Shown one piece after another: positions 1-4,629 of a stretch of DNA of 5,848 nt. The stretch is taken from contig JACIYD010000111.1 of assembly GCA_014360105.1 (NCBI GenBank), positions 1 to 5,848 on the forward strand, written 5' to 3'. Made by a program: the position numbers and the translations under genes. The number at the start of each line of letters is the position of its first letter. The stretch's first letter is position 1. The notes beneath the pieces were generated by a model. The model made no database searches. It was not told the origin of the DNA and worked only from the letters and a program-made list of their open reading frames with translations. The DNA is from Clostridia bacterium (GTDB lineage: Bacteria > Bacillota > DSM-521 > Neomoorellales > SLTJ01).

Positions 1-6
1 TTAAGT

Positions 7-249
7 ATGATCCGTACCCAAATACAGCTTGAGGAACGGCAGTTTTCCGCCCTCAAAGCCAAAGCGGCAGCGGAAGGTGTCTCCATAGCAGAACTCGTCC
101 GCCGGGGGGTGGAAATGGTGCTTGGTTCAACCCATTCGACCCCCGAAGAGCGGATTTCCCGGGCCATCGAGGCCGCCGGGCGGTTTCACTCCGGCCTGAA
201 GGATCTCTCCACCGAGCACGACAAGTATCTGGCCGAGGCCCTGAAATGA
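7..249 (+). CDS. vapB: VapB-like ribbon-helix-helix antitoxin
   Basis: Predicted antitoxin of a type II toxin-antitoxin pair; it should bind and neutralise the PIN toxin encoded next door and repress their shared promoter. The 80-residue protein starts MIRTQIQLEE, a short beta strand typical of ribbon-helix-helix (CopG/Arc-like) DNA-binding proteins, followed by two helices at about residues 10-22 and 26-40 (the second containing SIAELVRRGVEMVL). The acidic C-terminal tail (about 60-80, with STEHDKYLAEAL) resembles the toxin-wrapping tail of clostridial VapB proteins. Its TGA stop overlaps the toxin ATG as ATGA, the classic coupling of such pairs. Only six bases lie upstream in the window, so the ribosome binding site, promoter and operator cannot be seen; the frame stays open to the edge, but Met-Ile-Arg-Thr is the expected N-terminus. 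The family assignment is firm; the Vap name rests on the partner. Confidence 0.85.
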   Translation: MIRTQIQLEERQFSALKAKAAAEGVSIAELVRRGVEMVLGSTHSTPEERISRAIEAAGRFHSGLKDLSTEHDKYLAEALK

Positions 250-644
250 GCGTTTATGTAGACACTTCGGCTTTTCTAGCTGTTCTCGACGCCGACGACG
301 ACAATCATCAGCCGGCCAAGCAAACCTGGGCAGACCTGCTGACAGCACGCGAAACCCTCATATGCACGAGCTACGTTCTGGTAGAGACCTTCGCCCTCGT
401 CCAGCACCGGCTGGGCATGGGGGCGGTGCGGGCGTTTCAGGAAGATATCGTACCGGTGCTGCAGATAGAGTGGATCGGGGAAGACCTCCATCAGCAGGCT
501 GTCAACGCCCTCCTCACCGCGAACCGCCGGAATCTGAGCCTGGTAGATTGCGCAAGCTTTGCCGTGATGCGCAGTCTCGGGTTAAGAAAAGTTTTCGCGT
601 TTGACGGCCACTTTTCTGAGCAAGGATTTGCCTGTTTGCCTTAA
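246..644 (+). CDS. vapC: VapC-like PIN-domain ribonuclease toxin
   Basis: Predicted Mg2+-dependent endoribonuclease toxin. The whole 132-residue protein is one PIN domain, the normal size for VapC. The expected acidic metal-binding residues are visible: Asp6 in YVDTSAF, Glu47 in VLVETFAL, Asp101 in SLVDCASF and Asp120 in AFDGHF. No key residue is missing, so it looks intact and active. VapC enzymes usually cut initiator tRNA, other tRNAs or rRNA; the target here cannot be read from sequence. Translation is probably coupled to the antitoxin through the ATGA overlap. The TAA stop at 642-644 directly touches the TAA stop of the convergent DUF2953 gene at 645-647, leaving no intergenic space. The last 50 bases of the gene are AT-richer than the rest. 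Confident as a PIN toxin; the biological role (stress, phage defence or maintenance) is unknown. Confidence 0.9.
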   Translation: MSVYVDTSAFLAVLDADDDNHQPAKQTWADLLTARETLICTSYVLVETFALVQHRLGMGAVRAFQEDIVPVLQIEWIGEDLHQQAVNALLTANRRNLSLVDCASFAVMRSLGLRKVFAFDGHFSEQGFACLP

Positions 645-652
645 TTAAAGGC
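638..652. repeat. Inverted repeat across the convergent stop codons
   Basis: GCCTT (638-642), a 5-base AATTA centre, then AAGGC (648-652). It contains the palindrome TTAATTAA (641-648), which holds the TAA stops of both the PIN toxin and the DUF2953 gene. On the plus strand the stem can be lengthened to 634-656 with G-U pairs. Neither direction is followed by a run of T, so it is at best a weak bidirectional transcript-end hairpin, not a convincing intrinsic terminator. Confidence 0.45.
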
Positions 653-1235
653 GGATCAAAAACCGAATGACGGCCGCGAGCAGACTAAGGGCAGCCAAGA
701 AAAGGTGGACCAGCCTGATTCCCAAAACACAATCGAGCTTGGTGGCAAGTCCGCCTTCCGTAAAGGAAGGCCGCAGAAAAAAGCTAGGTACGGTTTGGAG
801 CCGCGCATTACGCGCCAGGTTTTGCTGCAGTACTGCCTGAGCCAGCCAGGCGCCGCCGGCAAGCCAACCGGTAGTGGCCGCTTCCCCCGTACCGAGCTGC
901 ACGTGCCATTCCCATTGGTAACAGGTCATAGTCCGAAAGAGACGCCGCGCGATCCGGCCCGTGGCCCGCCAGAGGCCCAAAAAGCGCGGCAGCCGGGCCA
1001 CGAACCGTACCCGTTCTATTTGCGGCGGCCTTCTGCCGCCCTTATGCGCGAACAACCCGGCTAGCGCCGCCGGCTCCAGGTCGACGCCTTCAAGGACAAA
1101 AGGGGCTCGCCGCGGCCAGAGAAAGACGCGAACTGTCAGCGGCCCCCGCATCTCTTTTTCCGCCTGTACCCGCATCTTGAGGGGCAGGGCCAAGAGCACG
1201 ATGGCAAAAAGCAGGGTCCCGATAACCAGCGCCAA
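645..1235 (-). CDS. DUF2953 membrane protein (YtfI-like)
   Basis: A 196-residue protein recognised as DUF2953, a family of unknown function found in endospore-forming Firmicutes; in Bacillus the homologue ytfI sits beside the sporulation gene ytfJ. An N-terminal hydrophobic segment (about residues 2-19) is followed by a mostly polar central part. The family-like stretch at about 109-135 has the key sequence QLGTGEAATTGWLAGG. A proline and aromatic-rich segment (150-157) and a second hydrophobic segment (about 174-195) end the protein, suggesting two membrane passes. I chose the TTG at 1233-1235 because AGAGGGAG lies 7 nt upstream and the usual family length is then matched. A GTG at 1254-1256 (203 residues) lacks a ribosome binding site. 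The frame stays open up to 1625, but that extension is low-complexity Ala/Pro/Arg-rich translation of GC-rich DNA. No toxin-like or enzymatic motif is visible. Family call good, exact start moderate. Confidence 0.75.
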   Translation of the reverse strand: MALVIGTLLFAIVLLALPLKMRVQAEKEMRGPLTVRVFLWPRRAPFVLEGVDLEPAALAGLFAHKGGRRPPQIERVRFVARLPRFLGLWRATGRIARRLFRTMTCYQWEWHVQLGTGEAATTGWLAGGAWLAQAVLQQNLARNARLQTVPSFFLRPSFTEGGLATKLDCVLGIRLVHLFLAALSLLAAVIRFLIRL

Positions 1236-1239
1236 GCCG

Positions 1240-1247
1240 CTCCCTCT
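1240..1247 (-). promoter_or_regulatory. Ribosome binding site deciding the DUF2953 TTG start
   Basis: AGAGGGAG on the minus strand, with the GAGG core 7 nt before the TTG at 1235. It is the only good Shine-Dalgarno sequence near the N-terminal hydrophobic segment and argues for TTG over the GTG at 1256. Confidence 0.55.
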
Positions 1248-1324
1248 TTCGGTCACTAGGGCGGTTTCGGCCGCGCATCCCCGCTTTTTCCGGGCAGTCT
1301 CCGCTTCACGGTGCGAGGGTTGGG

Positions 1325-1350
1325 CACCGCGGCGCGTCGCGCCCGGGGTG
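1325..1350 (-). other. GC-rich hairpin in the scpB-DUF2953 gap
   Basis: CACC (1325-1328) pairs with GGTG (1347-1350), and inside it GGCGC (1331-1335) pairs with GCGCC (1339-1343) around a 3-nt loop, with a small internal mismatch between the two helices. It is not followed by a T run in either direction. Such hairpins arise by chance at this base composition, so function is uncertain. Confidence 0.3.
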
Positions 1351-1353
1351 AGG

Positions 1354-1368
1354 GCGAGGCGCAGGCCC
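1354..1368. repeat. 15-bp direct repeat, copy 1
   Basis: GCGAGGCGCAGGCCC, identical to 1466-1480 with starts 112 bp apart. It lies in the most GC-rich part of the window. Flanking bases of the two copies do not match, so the repeat is limited to these 15 bases. Confidence 0.5.
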
Positions 1369-1465
1369 CCCGGAGGCCACGAGCGCGGGGAGCGTCCGCG
1401 GCACCCGCGAGGGCACGCACGGGCCGCAAGCCCCGCAACTTGCAGCGCCGGCCTCCCCGCAGGCC

Positions 1466-1480
1466 GCGAGGCGCAGGCCC
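1466..1480. repeat. 15-bp direct repeat, copy 2
   Basis: Exact second copy of GCGAGGCGCAGGCCC (first at 1354-1368). This copy also sits within a small inverted repeat: GCCGCG at 1463-1468 can pair with CGCGGC at 1482-1487. Confidence 0.5.
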
Positions 1481-1631
1481 ACGCGGCAGCCGGAACCGCA
1501 GGAGGCAGGCCGGGGATAACCGCCGGTCTTGGGGCTAGGCCCGGCCAGGCTTGCTCCGGCACCGGCCCGTTCGCCCTTGCGGCCAACTCGGGGCCGGCAC
1601 CCACCCCTAAATTACCCGCGACCACGCCCGG

Positions 1632-2141
1632 CTATACCGCCTCGTCGGAAAGCGGCGGCAGTTCGCTCAGGTCGCGCAAACCAAAGTGGTCGAGGAACTT
1701 CCGCGTGGTCCCGTAGAGAATCGGCCTGCCCGGCGCCTCCTTGCGGCCCACCTCCTGAATAAGGCCCTTTTCCAAAAGAGAGCCGAGGACCCCTTCGACC
1801 TGGACACCCCTGATTTCCTCGATCCTCGCCTTGGTTACCGGCTGGAGATAGGCAATGATGGCCAGGGTTTCCAGCGCCGCCCGGCTTAAACGTTGTGCCC
1901 GGGGCAGAAACAGCCGGGAAAGGTAGGGATGATATTCGGCCGCGGCCACCAGCCGGTACCCTCCGGCCACCTCCAGCAGCCGCAGACCATGGCCCCCAGC
2001 CTGATAGTGCTCTGCCAGTTCTTGTATCAGGCCCCTGACCTCCTCCTCGTCAACTTCCAGCACCTGGGCAAGCTCTGCGCTGGAGAGCGCTTCGCCGGCG
2101 GCAAAGAGAAGGCTCTCTAGGGCGGCCCGCTTCGCGTTCAA
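1632..2141 (-). CDS. scpB: Segregation and condensation protein B (condensin kleisin-associated subunit)
   Basis: ScpB forms a dimer that binds ScpA and, with SMC, builds the bacterial condensin that compacts and separates replicated chromosomes in the cytoplasm. The 169-residue protein consists of two winged-helix domains: about residues 4-75 (starting AALESLLFAAGEALSSAEL) and about 80-150. The second has the family signatures LSRAALETLAIIAYLQPVTK (86-104), IEEIRGV (107-113) and GRPILYGTTRKFLDHFGL (138-155). I set the start at the TTG at 2139-2141 because a strong purine-rich ribosome binding site precedes it and the family N-terminus begins there; an upstream start at 2201 would add only Arg/Gly-rich residues read from the scpA end. 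Start and scpA stop overlap as TTGA, so translation is probably coupled, consistent with their fixed partnership. Slightly short for the family (Bacillus about 197) but complete. Confidence 0.96.
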   Translation of the reverse strand: MNAKRAALESLLFAAGEALSSAELAQVLEVDEEEVRGLIQELAEHYQAGGHGLRLLEVAGGYRLVAAAEYHPYLSRLFLPRAQRLSRAALETLAIIAYLQPVTKARIEEIRGVQVEGVLGSLLEKGLIQEVGRKEAPGRPILYGTTRKFLDHFGLRDLSELPPLSDEAV

Positions 2142-2899
2142 CCCTGCTCCCCTCCCTCCTCGGCGGAAAGAGCGCGCGCGTAAACGTAAATGGGGCCCCA
2201 TAGTTCCGCCTGCTCCAATCCCACCTCGCCCCGGTAACTCAGAATGAGCAGGGCCAACAGGCCGAAGACGAGCTCACGCGAACGTTCTAGATACGGGGCA
2301 AAAAGATCGGCGAGCGAAACCCGCCTTTGGGCAAGCAGGCGACGGCGAATGAGCCGGTAAAAACTGGCGAGATCGACCTCCGGCCGCGGCGGGCTGACCC
2401 GGGGCACACTCTCTTCCCGCTGCCTTACCTCGGCCAGGGCCCGTTTCAGGTCTTCCAGGGTGATGCCCGCCAAGGGGTCGACTTGTTCCAAGGCAAGGCG
2501 GTACGCCGCCACATCGGGGCCGCGGTCCCAATAGCGGGCTCTTCTTGCGGCCAGCGCCTCCAATGCCTCGGCCGCTTCGCGAAAACGCTTGTACTGGACG
2601 AGGCGCTCCACCAGCGAGGCGCCAAGGTCTTCCGCTGTGGCTGCCGCCGGCTCTTCGGGCCCGGCCTTTTCCCCGGGCAATAGAAGGCGCGCCTTGAGGG
2701 CGAGCAACGTCGCCCCCAGCACCAGAAACTCGCTGTATAGTTCCAGATCTTCTTGGGGCAGACCTTCTAGATAGGCCAGGTACTGGGCGGTTACCTGGGC
2801 GACGGCGACGGCGGCAATGTCCAATTCCTGCTTCGCCAGAAGCTCGAGCAAGAGATCGAGGGGCCCTTCGTAGCCGGCAAGCCGTACCGTGTACGCCAT
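2138..2899 (-). CDS. scpA: Segregation and condensation protein A (condensin kleisin subunit)
   Basis: ScpA is the kleisin that bridges the heads of the SMC dimer and binds ScpB, forming the ring-shaped condensin complex. The 253-residue protein has the expected layout. The N-terminal SMC-neck-binding part begins VRLAGYEGPLDLLLELL (residues 5-21), followed by the conserved helix SEFLVLGATLLALKARLLLP (56-75). A variable acidic/alanine-rich linker and central ScpB-binding region run from about 76 to 175. The C-terminal winged helix (about 177-245) includes RRVSLADLF, the hydrophobic VFGLLALLILSYRG and AELWGPIYV. Length matches the family (about 240-260). The ATG start has a modest AGGGG site 7 nt upstream (2907-2911) and lies 63 nt after the trpS stop; that gap shows only a weak hairpin. 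The TGA stop overlaps the scpB start. Confidence 0.97.
   Translation of the reverse strand: MAYTVRLAGYEGPLDLLLELLAKQELDIAAVAVAQVTAQYLAYLEGLPQEDLELYSEFLVLGATLLALKARLLLPGEKAGPEEPAAATAEDLGASLVERLVQYKRFREAAEALEALAARRARYWDRGPDVAAYRLALEQVDPLAGITLEDLKRALAEVRQREESVPRVSPPRPEVDLASFYRLIRRRLLAQRRVSLADLFAPYLERSRELVFGLLALLILSYRGEVGLEQAELWGPIYVYARALSAEEGGEQG
2142..2160 (-). promoter_or_regulatory. Ribosome binding site of scpB inside the scpA 3' end
   Basis: A purine-rich run on the minus strand with GGGGAG ending 5 nt before the TTG start. The same bases encode the Glu/Gly-rich end of ScpA (EEGGEQG). It supports TTG at 2141 as the scpB start. Confidence 0.7.
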
Positions 2900-2962
2900 T
2901 ACCGTACCCCTATCGCTCGCGTACTCGTCCCTTACCCGGGCTTGCTTGCCCGTTACCGCTGG

Positions 2963-3961
2963 CTAGACCAGGCCCATCGCCTGGCGTACCTCGGCCAGCG
3001 TGGCCGCGGCCACGCTCGCGGCCCGGGCCGCGCCCTCGGCGAGGATTTCCGCCACCAGACCCGGGCGGGCGGCAAACTGCTGGCGCCGCTCGCGGATTGG
3101 GGCGAGCGCGGCGCTTATCTTCTCGGCCAATAAGTTCTTGCACGGTACGCAGCCCACCTGCCCGCGCCGGCAGCGCTCCTCCTGGTCCGCCACGGCCTCC
3201 GCGTTATAGATCTTCTGATAAAGGTCGACCACGCACACCTCCGGGTGGCCCGGATCGGTGGGATGGATGCGCGCCGGATCGGTAATCATCTGCCGCACCC
3301 GCTGCTTGATCTCCTCCGGGGAAGCGGCCAGGGTAATCTCGTTGCCGTAGCTTTTACTCATCTTGCGGCCGTCAACGCCCGGCAGCAGAGGCACCTCTGC
3401 CAGCTTTGCCTGGGGCTCTGGGAAAAGCTTCACCCGGTAAAGGTGATTGAACCGGCGGGCAACCTCGCGGCAAAGCTCAAGATGGGGTAACTGGTCTTCG
3501 CCCACGGGCACGGCGTCGGCCTTATAAACCAGGATATCGGCGGCCTGCAGCAACGGGTAACCGAGAAAGCCGTAAGTGCTGATATCTTTTCCTGCCTGGC
3601 TGAACTGCTGCACCTGTTCCTTATAGGTGGGGACGCGCTCGAGCCAGGACTGGGGGGTAATCATGGAAAAAAGGAGGTGCAGTTCCGCATGCTCCTTCAC
3701 GTGCGACTGGACGAAGAGCACACTCTTCTTTGGGTCCAGCCCGACGGCCAGCCAGTCGAGCACCATCTCGCGGATGTTTTGCGCTAATTCCCGGGTTTCG
3801 TCGAAGGTGGTGGTCAGGGCGTGCCAGTCGGCCACCATGTAAAAGCACTCGTACTCCTCCTGCAATGCCGCCCAGTGCTCCAGCACCTGGAGATGGCCGA
3901 TATGCAGGCGTCCCGTGGGGCGCATCCCACTCAAGATTCTTCCTTTGACCGTTTCCCTCAT
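2963..3961 (-). CDS. trpS: Tryptophanyl-tRNA synthetase with probable [4Fe-4S] cysteine motif
   Basis: Class Ic aminoacyl-tRNA synthetase that activates tryptophan with ATP and loads it on tRNA-Trp. The 332 residues match the bacterial length. The Rossmann fold starts with GMRPTGRLHIGHL (12-24), holding the HIGH signature (20-23). The tryptophan pocket region includes YPLLQAADILVYKADAVPVG (135-154) followed by EDQ. The GRKMSKS loop is at 198-204. The C-terminal helical domain binds the anticodon; here it contains Cys243, Cys264, Cys271 and Cys274, spaced C-x20-C-x6-C-x2-C. This is close to the C-x22-C-x6-C-x2-C motif that holds an iron-sulfur cluster in Thermotoga maritima TrpRS, so a cluster is likely (inference). 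ATG start has AAGAGGAG about 8 nt upstream (3970-3977). It begins 31 nt after the M50 stop, so co-transcription is likely; no T-box leader fits in that gap. Confidence 0.98.
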   Translation of the reverse strand: MRETVKGRILSGMRPTGRLHIGHLQVLEHWAALQEEYECFYMVADWHALTTTFDETRELAQNIREMVLDWLAVGLDPKKSVLFVQSHVKEHAELHLLFSMITPQSWLERVPTYKEQVQQFSQAGKDISTYGFLGYPLLQAADILVYKADAVPVGEDQLPHLELCREVARRFNHLYRVKLFPEPQAKLAEVPLLPGVDGRKMSKSYGNEITLAASPEEIKQRVRQMITDPARIHPTDPGHPEVCVVDLYQKIYNAEAVADQEERCRRGQVGCVPCKNLLAEKISAALAPIRERRQQFAARPGLVAEILAEGAARAASVAAATLAEVRQAMGLV

Positions 3962-3992
3962 CGCGTTCGCTCCTCTTGCGTCGTCGGCATCC

Positions 3993-4616
3993 TCAAAAAA
4001 GGCTGGTCCCCGCCGCCTGCAAAAGTAGAGTCGTTAGGCCGCGTACCAGGGGGTCGAGAATGCGTCCGATAATGCCGGTCACCACCAATAGGAGCAAAAA
4101 GAAAGGGCCGTAACTCTCCAGTTGGTAGAAGAACTGCCCGGCCTGAGGGGGCAGGAGGCCGGCCACCACCTTGGAACCGTCCAGGGGCGGCACGGGAAGA
4201 AGATTAAACACTGCCAGGAGGACGTTATAAAGCAGCAACCAGCTCAACAAGGCACGCAGATAACCGGCCGGCGCCCAGGAGGCCAGGGCAAACGCCGCCA
4301 GATAGGCCAGCACCAGATTCATCAACGGCCCCGCCAGGCTCACCAGGACCAGGGCCCGCCGGCGGTTACCGCGGAAATAGAAAGGGTTGATTTCCACCGG
4401 TTTTGCCCAGCCGAACCCTGCGATCACCAGCAGCAACGTCCCCAGCGGGTCGAGGTGGGCCAGGGGGTTGACGGTCAGGCGGCCCTGGCGGGCCGGCGTA
4501 GGATCCCCCAGGAGGCTCGCCACCTTGCCGTGGGCATACTCGTGAAATGATAAGGCAAGGAGCAGGGCCGGCACCGCAGCCAGCACTTCGCGCAAAAAGC
4601 TACCGAGAAAAGGCAC
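3993..4616 (-). CDS. Site-2-protease-like M50 zinc metallopeptidase
   Basis: Predicted intramembrane zinc protease of the S2P/M50 family (short, PDZ-less type). The 207-residue protein is hydrophobic, with membrane segments at about residues 8-24, 58-70, 89-115, 121-140 and 170-187. The zinc motif HEYAH is at 25-29 (HExxH, catalytic Glu26), and the second zinc-site motif NLLPVPPLDGS is at 138-148 with Asp146 as the likely third ligand. The family motif VNPLAHLDPLGT (49-60) and GFGWAKPV (67-74) are also present. All catalytic residues are intact. I chose GTG at 4614-4616 because GGAGGTG lies 6 nt upstream; starting at 4691 would add a Cys/Arg-rich leader read from the lysA end. It follows the lysA stop by 13 nt and precedes trpS by 31 nt. 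Substrate unknown; family members elsewhere release membrane-held regulators or process signal peptides. Confidence 0.93.
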   Translation of the reverse strand: MPFLGSFLREVLAAVPALLLALSFHEYAHGKVASLLGDPTPARQGRLTVNPLAHLDPLGTLLLVIAGFGWAKPVEINPFYFRGNRRRALVLVSLAGPLMNLVLAYLAAFALASWAPAGYLRALLSWLLLYNVLLAVFNLLPVPPLDGSKVVAGLLPPQAGQFFYQLESYGPFFLLLLVVTGIIGRILDPLVRGLTTLLLQAAGTSLF

Positions 4617-4620
4617 GAGA

Positions 4621-4627
4621 CACCTCC
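4621..4627 (-). promoter_or_regulatory. Strong ribosome binding site of the M50 gene
   Basis: GGAGGTG on the minus strand; its GGAGG core is 6 nt before the GTG at 4616. It lies in the 13-nt lysA-M50 gap and fixes the M50 start downstream of the lysA stop. Confidence 0.75.
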
Positions 4628-4629
4628 GG

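Larger units (their letters stand above)
1236..1631. other. 396-bp extremely GC-rich gap between scpB and the DUF2953 gene
   Basis: No gene is convincing here. By hand count, 1321-1500 is about 82% GC and 1501-1620 about 74%, against about 55% at 1201-1260 inside the next gene. Open frames cross the region on both strands, but they translate to low-complexity Ala/Pro/Arg/Gly sequence without domains, as expected when stop codons are rare in GC-rich DNA. The minus-strand frame continuous with the DUF2953 gene is open from 1625, but no family member I know has such an extension. The stretch holds a 15-bp direct repeat (1354-1368 and 1466-1480) and several short GC hairpins. No clear promoter, terminator, tRNA or riboswitch was recognised. 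It could be a structured leader of the DUF2953 transcript, a decayed gene or a repeat-derived insertion. Confidence 0.5.

Noticed and set aside
634..656. Intrinsic terminator between vapC and the DUF2953 gene
   Set aside because: The stem is only 5 bp without wobble pairs and no T run follows on either strand.
1605..1631. Promoter for the DUF2953 gene just after scpB (TAATTT on the minus strand)
   Set aside because: The -10-like hexamer has no reasonable -35 at 16-18 nt spacing.
961..1716. Plus-strand 251-residue open frame
   Set aside because: It is antisense to the DUF2953 gene and scpB and translates to Arg/Ala/Pro/Ser-rich low-complexity sequence with no domain; long because GC-rich DNA has few stops.
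2142..2201. Earlier start for scpB at 2201
   Set aside because: The added 20 residues are Arg/Gly-rich and read from scpA; TTG at 2141 has a strong ribosome binding site and matches the family N-terminus.
2900..2962. Regulatory hairpin or promoter in the trpS-scpA gap
   Set aside because: Only a 5-bp CGGGC/GCCCG stem is visible, without a T run, and no convincing -35/-10 pair.
3962..3992. T-box leader for trpS
   Set aside because: The gap is only 31 nt, far too short; any such leader would have to precede lysA outside the window.
4122..4550. Plus-strand 142-residue open frame
   Set aside because: Fully antisense to the M50 gene, which has intact catalytic motifs; composition is Gln/Arg/His-rich shadow translation.
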